Part shown: positions 28,047-37,025 of the stretch, piece by piece
Layout of the letters: the number at the start of each line of letters is the position of its first letter
Position numbering within the stretch: position 1 is the first letter of the stretch
Origin: Pigmentibacter sp. JX0631
GTDB lineage: Bacteria > Bdellovibrionota_B > Oligoflexia > Silvanigrellales > Silvanigrellaceae
Reading direction: 5' to 3'
NCBI RefSeq assembly: GCF_029873255.1
Contig: NZ_CP123622.1
Span: forward strand, 1,998,501-2,062,500
DNA length: 64,000 nucleotides
Translations under genes and position numbers: made by a program
The notes under the pieces: model-generated
Databases searched by the model: none
What the model was told of the DNA's origin: nothing
The model's input: the letters and a program-made list of their open reading frames with translations, nothing else

Positions 28047-28898
28047 TTATTCTTTTTCAGCTTTTTCATCATTACCAAGCTGTTCATCGGGAGGGATATA
28101 ATCATCAGGTTTGTCATACAATATTTTTAAATCAACTCGCCTATTTAAGGCTCTGTTTTCAGGAGTATCGTTGATAGCGATAGGTCTAGTGTCGCCAAAT
28201 CCTGCGGGATAGACGCTACCCTTAGCAAAGTATCCAGTATCAATAAAAAATTTGGTCACCGATGTCGCGCGTAAACAACTCAGCTCCCAATTTGTCATTC
28301 CATTTCGTTCAAAAGGGATATTGTCGGTATGCCCTTCAACTCTAATCAAACGATTCAATCCTTTCAAGATATCAGCAACTCCTTTTAACATTTCCTTAGT
28401 GTCTGATTTTAAAACATACTCTCCAGGATTAAATAAGACTCTAGAAAGCAAAGTAATTCTTATACCATCAGGGTCTCTAGCTACATAAATAACCCTATCT
28501 TGAGGTTTTTTCTCACTATCAGGGAATTGCTTTGAACCATACAATCTTTCAGCAAGTTTCTGTTCAACTTGCCTTGCTTGAGCAGCTATAATGGCAGCCC
28601 TTTCTCTCAATAATCGCTGTAATATTTGTTCTCTACTGGTATTTCCTTTAATGTAGCGAAAAATACTTTCGACAGATTGAGGACCTTTCGGAATATTCCC
28701 CTCTTCTTTTGGAACTTCTTCTTTTATCCCAAAGGCTACTTGCATTGATTCTGTGACTTGTTTCACTTTTGAAGTATTTACCACTGCTATTGCATACAAA
28801 ACCACAAATAGCGCAAATAACAAGGTCATCATATCCGCAAAGGCAACCAGCCAACGTTCATGGTTTTCAAATTCGGGGCATTTCTTTTTTTTCGGCAT
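28047..28898 (-). CDS. motB: Flagellar motor stator protein MotB
   Basis: Stator subunit with a short basic N-terminus, one transmembrane helix carrying the essential proton-accepting Asp22 (FADMMTLLFALFVVLYA), a plug/linker region and an OmpA-like peptidoglycan-binding domain (VEGHTDNIPFERNGMTNWELSCLRATSV). Length 283 aa is typical. It overlaps the motA stop codon (TAATG). Confidence 0.95.
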   Translation of the reverse strand: MPKKKKCPEFENHERWLVAFADMMTLLFALFVVLYAIAVVNTSKVKQVTESMQVAFGIKEEVPKEEGNIPKGPQSVESIFRYIKGNTSREQILQRLLRERAAIIAAQARQVEQKLAERLYGSKQFPDSEKKPQDRVIYVARDPDGIRITLLSRVLFNPGEYVLKSDTKEMLKGVADILKGLNRLIRVEGHTDNIPFERNGMTNWELSCLRATSVTKFFIDTGYFAKGSVYPAGFGDTRPIAINDTPENRALNRRVDLKILYDKPDDYIPPDEQLGNDEKAEKE

Positions 28899-29638
28899 TA
28901 ATGAGCCATCCCATGTAGACGTTCAACTAAAACTTTTGGAGCTGTACCTTGAGCAATTCCTACAATGCCAATAGCAATCATTTCGCGATAAACCTTTTTA
29001 TGATGACACATTCTTTTTATTTTTTTTCCGGCTGGTAATGCAAAGAGGTTAGCTAGTCCCACACCATACAGCGTGGCGATAAAGGCAGTTTTAATACCTG
29101 GTCCAATCTCAGGTGGGTTGTCTAAGTTTAACATCACCACCATCAGACCTAAAACGGCGCCCATGATTCCGATTGTAGGGGCAAATGCACCCATATCTTC
29201 CCAAAATTTTGCGGCAATTTCTTCTTCTTCATATATCATGTCGATTTCAGCAAGTAGGTTATTTTCAATGACAATGGCATCTGTATTCATCGATACCATT
29301 TCTATGCCCTTTTTCATGAAATGATCGTCTAATTTATCGATTTCTTTTTCTAAAGCTAAAACCCCATCTTTTCTAGCTAATTGAGCAAGTCTTTCAATAG
29401 TCGAAATAGTTCCTTCTGTATCCATTTTGGGTCCACTTAAAAATAAGCCAAGTGATTTGAACGAGAAAATCACATCTTTTAAAGGATAGGCCGTCATCAC
29501 TGCTGCAAGAGATCCCATGCCCACGATCATGGCAGCAGATCCCCCCCAGAGCATTGGGACTTGTAAGCCTTTTATGATTGCAGTTCCTATAACAGCTATT
29601 AATCCTAGAATTGGGCCAATAATGCTTGATAATTCCAT
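28898..29638 (-). CDS. motA: Flagellar motor stator protein MotA
   Basis: Four-helix stator protein; GAVLGLMVVMLNLDNPPEIGPG with the conserved Pro pair of the loop and third helix, and GIKTAFIATLYGVGLANLFALPAGKK-like fourth helix, are characteristic. The cytoplasmic loop contains the acidic/basic residues that touch FliG. 246 aa. It forms an operon with motB; a helix-turn sequence is not evident upstream. Confidence 0.95.
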   Translation of the reverse strand: MELSSIIGPILGLIAVIGTAIIKGLQVPMLWGGSAAMIVGMGSLAAVMTAYPLKDVIFSFKSLGLFLSGPKMDTEGTISTIERLAQLARKDGVLALEKEIDKLDDHFMKKGIEMVSMNTDAIVIENNLLAEIDMIYEEEEIAAKFWEDMGAFAPTIGIMGAVLGLMVVMLNLDNPPEIGPGIKTAFIATLYGVGLANLFALPAGKKIKRMCHHKKVYREMIAIGIVGIAQGTAPKVLVERLHGMAH

Positions 29639-29852
29639 TTAAGACCTCAATTTTGTTCAATCTTAAAAAAAGACTTCAGTATTCATGTTGAGAATTCTTC
29701 TTTATTTTAAAGTTATCGCTTTTTTAATGAAATAATTACTTTTGACAGAAGGAGAAGTTTTTGCAGTCAAAAATAATATCGATGGGTGCTAACAAAAGCA
29801 TTTTTCATTCCGAAAAAAGTGGGTAACCAGAATTACTTTGGAGCCTTAACAT

Positions 29853-30242
29853 ATGACGGAGTCTTCTGCTGAAAATAGAAGCAGTCCTAGATTTATCAGC
29901 AAAGCCATCGTGGAAATTTATTCAGAAGATGACTCTAATCCGGTCATGGGAACAATTAACAATATTTCTGCTGGTGGAGTTAGCTTAAATTTAGAGGTTG
30001 ATAATATTAAAAGAGGATTTAAAGTTGGTTGCTCTGTTACGTTTGAAATGCCTGTAAGAATGTTTGGAATAGACAAAGACGATAAATTAAAATTGAGAGC
30101 AGAAATAAAAAGAGCTACAAATTTAGGAAAAACAATATCTTGCCAATTTCAAAATTTAAAAGACTCGGAAATAGCAGTGCTTAATAAAGGATTGCGCATT
30201 ATAGAAATTGTAAATAAAATATCTAGTAAAAATGCTTCTTGA
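29853..30242 (+). CDS. PilZ domain protein (probable c-di-GMP receptor)
   Basis: A single PilZ domain of 129 residues. The c-di-GMP signature is present: RSSPR (RxxxR) near the N-terminus and NNISAGGVSL (D/NxSxxG) about 25 residues later. Such proteins often act as flagellar brakes or modulate motility, consistent with the divergent motAB genes. An alternative upstream ribosome site is not needed; GGAG lies 10 nt before the ATG. It is the last housekeeping gene before the accessory island. Confidence 0.85.
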   Translation: MTESSAENRSSPRFISKAIVEIYSEDDSNPVMGTINNISAGGVSLNLEVDNIKRGFKVGCSVTFEMPVRMFGIDKDDKLKLRAEIKRATNLGKTISCQFQNLKDSEIAVLNKGLRIIEIVNKISSKNAS

Positions 30243-31897
30243 ACTTTAGGAGAAATTCAATGAAAGAAAAGGAAAATATTAATTCAAGTATATTAATGCA
30301 TAGTAAGCTTAATTTAAAGGGAAATTTCGGTGAAATAGACCGATAAAAATTCATGAAGAATTGCTGGTAAGAACTTGGTTGAATAATTCAAGTCTCAGAT
30401 TGCAAAGCCCAATCATATATAATAAGAATCTCATATTTTTCTAAATTTGAAAAAAAGAGTTTAATACTTTCATCATTTGTAGAACGGAAAAGAAGTTAAG
30501 ATAAAAAAGATTTAGTTCTGTATTGTCTTTACTTAAAATTATTTCTGCAAGCTTATTTGGCTAGACTAGTTCAGAAGAAATTCTTTCAACTTGCAATTGA
30601 TCCAACTAATATTACATCTTTTTTATCCACGACCACTTGGTAGAATGAAATTTTTTTCATAAATTCGAATCAATTCCTTGTAGAGGATCTTATCTTTACT
30701 GATTACCGAGTAGACGTCAATGTAGTAACACATTTTTATTAAAATTTATAATCAATTATTTCATTAATTTGCAAATTCTTTATCCGTAGTCTAAATTATT
30801 AAATTTTCTGTTGGTAAAAATGTTTTTATCAGTATTTATATGCTCAATAAGTATTGAAAAATATTTTCTAGGATTTATTCAATTAAATTTAGAAAATTTT
30901 ACAAAGGTAAACTTAATCGATGTGGTTTTTGCACTCTGCTTTGATTAAGTTCCACATCAATTTTTTCTTCCTATAACATGACTTTTTAATTATCTTTCTT
31001 TATAATTATTATCAATTGAATAATCAATATTTTCGGTAAATTTTGTGAGTCTTTTATAGTTTTTAAAAATAATTAACAGAAGTAACTAATTCTCTTGAGC
31101 AGGGACTAATTGTAACTTTTTTTCCTACTTATTTCAAAACATTAGAGATAATTTTCATTTGAGGTCTTTTTTTTGTAGCATTTGAGAATTGATTATTCTT
31201 TTGTTTCTAATCTATAAATTTCTTGGTATAGTCCAATAAAGAATTTGGTGCCAGGGATCTTTTTAGCTTTCATAATCTCTTCTTCTAGTATTTGCCAAAC
31301 GGTTTCATCCAAATTTTATAACCTTAAAGATAATATTTCCCCTTTACTTTATTTTTTCTTGATATACATATTCAGTTAGTTCATGTGTTATGGGTATTTT
31401 TCATGTCTCAATGAAAATAAGCTGGACTGCAAAACAAGATTCACTAGCCGTTAAAAATCATCTATTAAATTTAAATTATTCAGAACTATTTATTTAACGA
31501 AGGTACTTTGATCAATTTACTAAACAAAAATTTTATAGAAAAAATTCTAAAATACATACGCAAATTAAACTTTCATAAAGAAAAATAAACTCTTTCATAC
31601 GAAAAGAAAGTATATTTTAAATATGCTTGAGCAATTTGGCAATTAATCGAAACTCAATTTAGCTAGTTAATTGAATTTAGCGTTGTTCAAATAATTTTCA
31701 AAACCCGATCTATAAAGGAGATGATGATTGTGTATGTTTTAGGTAGAAATTATACATACATTTTTGATTAAATATTCTTTTTATAAATATATTTAATCAA
31801 ATTTTAAATTGCATAAATTATTAATTTTTTAGTAATATATTTATGAGAAAAAAATTAAATAGATTACTTTATGGATACTCAAAATGGTATTAATTTA
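30243..31897. other. Gene-free, decayed DNA at the left edge of the accessory island
   Basis: No convincing gene. Short frames broken by stops read like fragments, for example on the minus strand around 31180-31300 a segment containing ETVWQILEEEIMKAKKIPGT, and one around 30620-30700 with LYKELIRIYEKNFILPSGRG. Neither is identifiable. From about 31450 the sequence becomes recognisably similar, in inverted orientation, to DNA near 43870-43980 (shared block GATCAATTTACTAAAC). Confidence 0.5.
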
Positions 31898-31940
31898 TAC
31901 ACCGTGAAAATATTTAAACTGTAAATATTTTCACGGTGTA
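31898..31940 (-). terminator. Terminator-like hairpin of the leftmost peptide gene
   Basis: A perfect 19-bp stem (31898-31916 with 31922-31940, core ACACCGTGAAAATATTT) with a 5-nt loop, starting 7 bp after the stop of the minus-strand peptide gene. Confidence 0.7.
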
Positions 31941-31947
31941 ATTCATA

Positions 31948-32076
31948 TTAAAAACAAATAGGGATAGGTGGTCTTGGTCTAAAAATAGGTCTACTTAAAA
32001 ATACAGGTGTACCATTAATAGAAATAGAAATATTATTTTCTAAAGAAGCAATCATTTTTTCACTAACACTTTTCAT
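31948..32076 (-). CDS. RiPP-like precursor peptide 1, Arg/Pro-rich core
   Basis: A 42-residue peptide with no signal peptide. The N-terminal half carries the family leader (MKSVSEK, then MIASLEN, then ISISI) ending in the invariant NGTPVF at residues 21-26. The C-terminal 16 residues, LSRPIFRPRPPIPICF, hold five Pro and three Arg and resemble proline-rich antimicrobial peptides. AAGGAG lies 8 nt before the ATG. It has its own promoter with a 44-bp perfect palindrome and its own terminator. Its inverted counterpart at 43451-43597 has the same leader but an unrelated C-terminus. Precursor role is inferred from the constant-leader, variable-core pattern. Confidence 0.75.
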   Translation of the reverse strand: MKSVSEKMIASLENNISISINGTPVFLSRPIFRPRPPIPICF

Positions 32077-32093
32077 CAAAAAAACTCCTTAAA

Positions 32094-32156
32094 TATTTAT
32101 TAAAACAAGAGCTAGCTAGCTCTTGTTTTAATAAATAAAAAAAAAAAAATAGTCAA
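32094..32156 (-). promoter_or_regulatory. Promoter and 44-bp palindrome of precursor peptide 1
   Basis: On the minus strand, TTGACT (32151-32156) and TATTAA (32128-32133) are separated by 17 bp that are mostly a run of 13 T. A perfect palindrome covers 32094-32137, centred on GCTAGCTAGC, overlapping the -10 box and ending just before the AAGGAG ribosome site. It may be an operator or a 5' UTR hairpin. Confidence 0.65.
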
Positions 32157-32547
32157 TACGTTTCTATAGAATATTTTTTAGATTTTTTGATGCAATAATA
32201 AAAATTTATAGGAATAAATAAATATTAATAATTTAATATTTTTAAGTAGAATGTAGAGTTGTAATTCAGTCATATTAAAAACAATATTTAAAATAAAATT
32301 AACCATTAAATTTTAAGAAACATAATTTTAAAACTGTAAACTATTACCTACAATAAAATTTTTAAAATGGCATTTTAAAAAACATAAAATAGAATGCAAT
32401 TAAAGAATTTAATAATAGAATTTTTATCTATCACAATAGCGAGTAATAAAAATTTATGTATTTACATCAATTTAAAAAAATAAATGGATATCAACAAAAT
32501 TTAGATATTTTTTAAAATAAATTCATAAACAATGTTTCTTTATTTTG

Positions 32548-32611
32548 TTTACATTTAAAAAAATTTAAATTATAAAACGATTCGCTAGCTAGCAAATCGT
32601 TTTATAATTTA
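32548..32611 (+). promoter_or_regulatory. Promoter and 46-bp palindrome of the left 44-aa peptide gene
   Basis: TTTACA (32548-32553), 17 bp, then TATAAA (32571-32576). An inverted repeat spans 32566-32611 with a single mismatched pair, centred on GCTAGCTAGC, between the -10 box and the AAAGGA ribosome site. Confidence 0.65.
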
Positions 32612-32629
32612 TTTTAAAGGAAAATCACA

Positions 32630-32764
32630 ATGCAAAAAATAAATTCTCAATTAATTTCAAAACTAGAAAAAGAAATCAGCCCTGCATCTACTGAAGAGAA
32701 TGTTTGGGCATTTAGAGCTGCAAAATGGGCTCTTACATATAAACAATACGCTCATGAAGGATAA
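32630..32764 (+). CDS. 44-aa peptide, second-type precursor or accessory peptide (left copy)
   Basis: A 44-residue peptide. Its N-terminus (INSQLISKLEKEIS) aligns with the leader segment of the other peptides (ISDKMIASLESNIS), but it lacks NGTPVF and instead continues with PASTEENVW and an aromatic/Ala-rich end (AAKWALTYKQYAHEG). AAAGGA precedes the ATG. The copy at 42779-42913 differs at five residues only, so unlike the other peptides its C-terminus is conserved. It could be a precursor of another product, an immunity peptide or a leader-mimic cofactor; I cannot choose. Confidence 0.65.
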   Translation: MQKINSQLISKLEKEISPASTEENVWAFRAAKWALTYKQYAHEG

Positions 32765-32787
32765 GTTAGTAGCGTATAAATAATAGG

Positions 32788-32822
32788 TTTAAATGCTTTT
32801 AATAATTTTAAAAGCATTTAAA
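32788..32822 (+). terminator. Hairpin between the 44-aa peptide and precursor peptide 3
   Basis: A perfect 15-bp stem TTTAAATGCTTTTAA / TTAAAAGCATTTAAA followed by TTTTAC. The same hairpin is conserved in the right arm at about 42720-42755. Because the next peptide gene has no palindrome promoter of its own, read-through or attenuation here could set its level. Confidence 0.7.
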
Positions 32823-32908
32823 TTTTACAATTATATTAAAAAAAGTCAGTAATAAATTATCCTGTTATATTTTATTCACGATTTTTAAAACAATACAAGG
32901 AAAGTTTT

Positions 32909-33067
32909 ATGAAAGTTGTAGAAAAAAAAATGATTGCAAATTTAGAAAACAATGTCTCAATATCTAGCAATGGTACCCCCGTTTTTCTCACAGGCCTTAC
33001 AAGAGGAAATTATATTGTAACAATGATTAGAAAAGGAACGAACCCTATTGATTATCGTCGCCCTTGA
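32909..33067 (+). CDS. RiPP-like precursor peptide 3
   Basis: A 52-residue peptide with the family leader (KKMIANLENNVSISS) and NGTPVF at residues 21-26. The C-terminal 26 residues begin LTGLTRGNYIVTMIRKG and end TNPIDYRRP, with no Cys. AAGGAAAG lies upstream of the ATG. In the other arm the homologous position holds precursor peptide 5, whose leader is nearly identical but whose C-terminus is different. It follows the 44-aa peptide gene after a conserved hairpin. Confidence 0.7.
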   Translation: MKVVEKKMIANLENNVSISSNGTPVFLTGLTRGNYIVTMIRKGTNPIDYRRP

Positions 33068-33159
33068 AAATAAAAACATTAAAAAATTTTATAGTGTTTA
33101 TTTAGACAAAATATTTTTAATATTTAAATATGTTTTATTCTTAAAATCTAATTAGCAAA

Positions 33160-33800
33160 GTAAATTTATGATTAATAGTAATTTATAAAACATCCTTTGA
33201 AGGTGATAATTTAGTTAGCAAATATAATCATTTTCTATTAGTAAGTGATTGTATATGCTAACTATGAGTAAAATCTTTATATAGAAATAGTACTTAAAGA
33301 TGCATGCCGAAATTCTTCTGAAAACATGGATAAGCAAGCTCTTTATTGAACGGACTTTAAGTTACAAAAACCTTAGGCAAAATAATTGGTAAAGGTGAAT
33401 TAAAATGAATGGTTTAGTTGTATCTTAATTTAATTTGAACATTTTAATCTTTAAAAGGAATTTTAAGCGCATAGAAAAAAAATTATTGAGAATATTAAGT
33501 CTGAACAAAATCTTTTCATAAGAAAGAAAATTAAGAAACTTTTCACTAAAGAAGTTTCTTAAAAATTTAAAAATTGATTTTATATTTTTCAGATCATTGA
33601 AAATTCCAAAAATGTAAATTGTGAGAATTTCTTTATCAGTAAAAGAGGTATATGAATTGAGTATAATGTTAAAAAATTTGTAGGAAGAACATTGAAGAAA
33701 AAAATTTCGGTAACGTAATAAGTTGGTTTTGGTAATCAATTGGTAGCTTTTTTTATGTCGGTTTGAATAACAATTAGCTAACATATTGAAGCTGCTTCTT
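33160..33800 (-). pseudogene. Remnant of an IS4-like transposase (left arm)
   Basis: The minus-strand frame at 33425-33784 reads SFTDKEILTIYIFGIFNDLKNIKSIF and later FLSYEKILFRLNILNNFF, the N-terminal pattern of IS4-type DDE transposases (FTDxEILTIYLxG). The rest of the enzyme, including the DDE motif, is missing or broken by stops. A similarly broken copy is in the right arm. No intact inverted termini were recognised. It lies between the peptide genes and the modification-type genes. Confidence 0.6.
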
Positions 33801-33909
33801 CAATACTAAAAGTTCTTTTCTCAACTTTTTAATGGCATAAATTTTAAAAATAAAATTAATTTTTTTATTAATATACAATAATTTTGCTATCACTAAAAAA
33901 GGGGGATTA

Positions 33910-34740
33910 ATGGCTATATATTTTAAAGAATTTAAAGACTTTAAATCAGAAAATTTTTTTTGTGAATACAATAAAAATTTAATTACAAACATTTATGAAA
34001 ATAACTTTATTAACAAATTTATTTATAAAAATTTAGAAAATATTTCTAACTATCCAAATGAATTTAATGATGAATATAATAGTAATTCTTATACTATTTA
34101 TTCCGATAAAAAAATAACAGTTTTTTTTAGAATGATAGAAAAATCATATATGATCGAATATTTAGAAAGGAAAGAATTGAATGATATTGCATCAGATGCT
34201 TTAGTCTATAATATAGGTGAAGGAAAAATTCGAATTGAACGGTTTAATACTAATAAAAATTATGATAACGAAGAATTTAGTACAAATCTAAAATTAGAAT
34301 ATAATTCATCTGAGTTATTAATTCCAAATACTTTTTTTGAGCTAAGAAAAGGTTCAGATGTTATAAAAATCATTGATATAAGTGATAATGTTTTTCAATT
34401 AGTAGTCAAATCTAATTTATCAATGAAATACTACTGGAATTATGATGCAGAAACATTAGTTCCAAAAAATATTTTTTCTAGCAATAATTCTCCATCAAGA
34501 ATATTTTTATTTATAAAATTACTAACTAAAATGAATTCTATAAACTCTATTGAGGTAATAGAAAATTTAAAAGAACATAGTGATTATCATATAAGATGGG
34601 AAGTTGTTAAATCTATTCTTCAATTAGATAAAGAAAGAGGACTTTTATTATTGAATAAGTCATTGAGTGACAAAAATTATCAAATACAAAAAGCCGCAAT
34701 TAAAACACTTAATGAATTAAAAATAAATTCAATAATTTAG
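33910..34740 (+). CDS. HEAT-repeat-like protein A of the peptide island (left copy)
   Basis: A 276-residue protein, no signal peptide or membrane segment. Residues about 1-200 are beta-rich with FFELRKGSDVIKIIDISDNVFQLVV as the best conserved segment. The C-terminal about 60 residues form HEAT-like helical repeats (SDYHIRWEVVKSILQLDKE, then DKNYQIQKAAIKTLNELK). The copy at 40814-41656 is clearly homologous. Protein B just downstream has the same two-part architecture, so A and B may be distant paralogues. A GGGGG site precedes the start. Likely roles are precursor recognition or modification, inferred only from context; no catalytic motif is certain. Confidence 0.7.
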   Translation: MAIYFKEFKDFKSENFFCEYNKNLITNIYENNFINKFIYKNLENISNYPNEFNDEYNSNSYTIYSDKKITVFFRMIEKSYMIEYLERKELNDIASDALVYNIGEGKIRIERFNTNKNYDNEEFSTNLKLEYNSSELLIPNTFFELRKGSDVIKIIDISDNVFQLVVKSNLSMKYYWNYDAETLVPKNIFSSNNSPSRIFLFIKLLTKMNSINSIEVIENLKEHSDYHIRWEVVKSILQLDKERGLLLLNKSLSDKNYQIQKAAIKTLNELKINSII

Positions 34741-34748
34741 GATATTTT

Positions 34749-35624
34749 ATGTCAATAAAATTTAATTATAGTACTGATAAATCAATTACAATTGATCAAC
34801 TTAAAAATTATCTAGACAGTACAAATATTTCATATTCAAACAGGGAAGATTTAAATTCTTGCGCTTTAAAACTTACAGAGCTTTATAACAATAGAAATTT
34901 TTTAGCAGATATATTGATTGAAGAACTAAAAAATCATAATAATATACAATCCTCTAATAATTATACTTCTCAAGTTATTATAATTGAAAGTAACAAAAAA
35001 TATACTATTCGAGCTAATATTTGGCTTCCATACGCAAATAATTTAGAAGAAAAGAAACTGTATGCATATGATAACTATCATGATCATAATTTTGATCTAC
35101 TTACATTAGGTTATTTTGGTCCAGGTTATGAAACTATTTTATTTGAATATGATGCAGAAAAAACATATGGATATATCGGAGAAAAAGTAAATATAAATTT
35201 TAAAGAAAAATATACACTTAAAGAAGGAGAAATTCTTTTCCTTGAAAAATCTAAAGACATACATTTGCAATGCTATCCTTCAGAAATGTCTGTTTCAATA
35301 AACATTATAATGAATGAATTTTCTAATAAAAAAAGTTCGCAGTTTGAATTTGATATCAATGACTCATCAATAAAAAGAATACTAAATAACCAAAGTTCAA
35401 AATTTCTTATTGAATTATCAAGTTTTTTTCCAAGTGAAAATTTATTTGAAGTGATTAAAACAATATCAGTAAAAAATCCATATGATTACATAAGATTATC
35501 CTGTTTCAAAACTTTATTGGAAATGAATAAAGATTCAACAACTGATATTCTAAACTATATTAGGAAAGATCCGAGCAAATTAATCAACTCTCATTACTTA
35601 AAAATTGTCGAACAGAATAATTAG
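34749..35624 (+). CDS. Cupin-like protein B with HEAT-like C-terminus (left copy)
   Basis: A 291-residue protein. A conserved central block has the look of a metal-binding double-stranded beta-helix: YHDHNFDLLTLGYFGPGYET with His111 and His113, then LKEGEILFLEKSKDIHLQC with His172, then SVSINII. This recalls the two cupin motifs (HxH ... H), as in dioxygenases, hydroxylases or epimerases, but the fit is not canonical. The C-terminal about 90 residues are HEAT-like helices. It starts 8 bp after protein A, so they are cotranscribed. The right copy (39924-40805) keeps all three His. A candidate tailoring enzyme for the peptides; this is inference. Confidence 0.7.
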   Translation: MSIKFNYSTDKSITIDQLKNYLDSTNISYSNREDLNSCALKLTELYNNRNFLADILIEELKNHNNIQSSNNYTSQVIIIESNKKYTIRANIWLPYANNLEEKKLYAYDNYHDHNFDLLTLGYFGPGYETILFEYDAEKTYGYIGEKVNINFKEKYTLKEGEILFLEKSKDIHLQCYPSEMSVSINIIMNEFSNKKSSQFEFDINDSSIKRILNNQSSKFLIELSSFFPSENLFEVIKTISVKNPYDYIRLSCFKTLLEMNKDSTTDILNYIRKDPSKLINSHYLKIVEQNN

Positions 35625-35799
35625 TAATATAAAATTAAATAAATATTATTTGTTTTATTATTTTAATTTTTTTAAAAGTATATACTTTTTCATATTTTAA
35701 ATATTTATTCTTTAAATCAATTTCATACATTTTTTTAAAAGATTAGTTATTTACTAAATTATTTCTTTAACACAAAAATAAAATTTTTTATAGCAAATA

Positions 35800-35837
35800 A
35801 TATTAGGACATATTATTAATAAAATATGTCCTAATAT
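35800..35837 (-). terminator. Terminator-like hairpin of precursor peptide 4
   Basis: Perfect 15-bp stem ATATTAGGACATATT / AATATGTCCTAATAT with an 8-nt loop, 27 bp downstream of the stop of the minus-strand peptide gene at 35865. The 175 bp between protein B and this hairpin are A/T tracts without a gene. Confidence 0.65.
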
Positions 35838-35864
35838 ATCAAAAGAGTATATTTTCAGATATTA

Positions 35865-36008
35865 TTAAAAAGGGAATGGTAGCCTCGGCCTCCGAGGTCT
35901 TTCAAAAGGACGTGTTGGCTCCCAAATTATAAAAACGGGAGTGCCATTACATTGAATAGAAACTTCATTATCAATCTTTGCAATATCATTTTCTCGAATA
36001 TATTTCAT
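35865..36008 (-). CDS. RiPP-like precursor peptide 4, strongly Arg/Pro-rich core
   Basis: A 47-residue peptide. The leader is the most diverged of the family (MKYIRENDIAKIDNEVSI) but ends in the invariant NGTPVF at residues 21-26. The C-terminal 21 residues read IIWEPTRPFE followed by RPRRPRLPFPF: six Pro and five Arg, with RP dipeptides like those of Bac7, PR-39 or apidaecin. No Cys in that part. It lies in the unique centre of the island, with no counterpart in the other arm. GGAAAA precedes the start. Confidence 0.75.
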   Translation of the reverse strand: MKYIRENDIAKIDNEVSIQCNGTPVFIIWEPTRPFERPRRPRLPFPF

Positions 36009-36039
36009 ATAATTTTCCAAAATAAAAAGTTAACAAAAA

Positions 36040-36084
36040 GCTAGCTAGCATTAAAATAGTAATTTATTTTAAAAAAAATTTCAA
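36040..36084 (-). promoter_or_regulatory. Promoter of precursor peptide 4 with a degenerate GCTAGCTAGC element
   Basis: On the minus strand TTGAAA (36079-36084), 17 bp, TACTAT (36056-36061). The GCTAGCTAGC core at 36040-36049 sits at the same place as in the other peptide promoters, but the flanking arms are no longer palindromic, so the core is the conserved part. Confidence 0.55.
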
Positions 36085-36354
36085 TAATTATACTTAATAA
36101 ATATATGCACATTACTATAAATAGTTCGACAATATAACATTTTATTTTGAAATACTTGTTGTAATAATATTTTTTAGATAATTGTAAATATAGGAATAAA
36201 TAGTATCTTTTTATTTGTATATATCTTTACAAACATCTAAAAAATAATAAACTAATTTATTACATTAAAAATATAACTTTTTATTAAAAAAGATTGTGCA
36301 TAATTTATTTTCTAATATTACAAAGAATATTTAATAAAAAAATTAGAACAAATA

Positions 36355-36426
36355 ATGATTGAAAGTTTAGAAAATAAACATTCAAATTCTAGAAATTGTA
36401 TAGCTGTTTTACGTGAAAGATTATGA
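36355..36426 (+). pseudogene. Degenerate precursor-peptide gene
   Basis: A short frame reads IMIESLENKHSNSRN where intact family members have KMIASLEN-(V/I)SISSNG, then loses NGTPVF and stops after 24 codons. In-frame sequence after the stop (AHFDYISKMRRNPNYNIVSI) could be the former C-terminus. DNA downstream (36520-36590) is recognisably related to DNA following precursor peptide 3. It looks like a decayed paralogue. Confidence 0.45.
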
Positions 36427-36985
36427 GCTCATTTTGATTATATTAGTAAAATGCGAAGGAATCCTAATTACAATATTGTCTCTATATAAATTATTTTACT
36501 TATTCTTAAAAGAAAATTAGTAATAGTTTATAAAATATCTTTGAAAACGATAATTTTGATATGGCATATTTACTATAACATATTATCTTTTTGTTTTTTT
36601 CATAATTTCTATTTCCTCATTAGAGATAAAATTATCTAAGTTAAATTGTATACAGATTTTTCAAGATTCTTATTACGTTTCTTTATTCTTTCATTTTCTA
36701 TAGTATTTTTTCTAAATATATGGTTGTATTTAATAAATCATCTACAATATAAATTATGAAGAAAATCTCATTTTCCAGTTATACAAAGTAATTGGATAAG
36801 CCTGATATTTACTTAATATTTAAGATAAATTATATTTAGAGTTAAAATATACTTTCAAAATTAAACGTTTTTCTTAGTATCCAAACCTCTTTCTTGTTTT
36901 CTTTAATTTGTACATTTGTTCACCTTTCTATTGATAATAGTGAAATCTTCAAATGTGGTCAGGATCAAGTAATTATATTTGCAAT
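36427..36985. other. Gene-free AT-rich region in the island centre
   Basis: No gene supported. It contains the decayed 3' flank of the degenerate peptide gene and short broken frames. It ends at the terminator of the exporter operon. Confidence 0.5.
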
Positions 36986-37025
36986 AAAGGTTTTAATAAA
37001 TAAATTTTTATTTATTAAAACCTTT
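36986..37025 (-). terminator. Terminator of the exporter operon
   Basis: A perfect inverted repeat: arms AAAGGTTTTAATAAATAAA and its complement, with a very short loop. It overlaps the stop codon of the last gene of the leftward operon (37008), so transcription of the operon should end here. Confidence 0.75.

Larger units (their letters stand above)
31450..35627. repeat. Left arm of a large diverged inverted repeat
   Basis: Gene order on this arm is peptide (minus), 44-aa peptide, peptide, IS4-like remnant, HEAT-like protein, cupin-like protein. The right arm (39924-43980) has the same order in reverse complement. Non-coding DNA and the 44-aa peptide gene are close to identical between arms, while the C-terminal halves of the peptides are unrelated and the two larger proteins are only roughly 55 percent identical by eye. 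The arms enclose a unique centre with the exporter and protease genes. Confidence 0.8.

Noticed and set aside
31160..31310. Minus-strand fragment ETVWQILEEEIMKAKKIPGT as a gene
   Set aside because: Too short, flanked by stops and with no start or ribosome site; probably debris.
33425..33784. A 119-codon minus-strand frame as a functional gene
   Set aside because: It matches only the N-terminal part of an IS4-like transposase, and its counterpart in the other arm is broken by several stops.
36355..36426. An additional functional precursor peptide
   Set aside because: NGTPVF is missing, the frame ends after 24 codons and there is no palindrome promoter; treated as a pseudogene.
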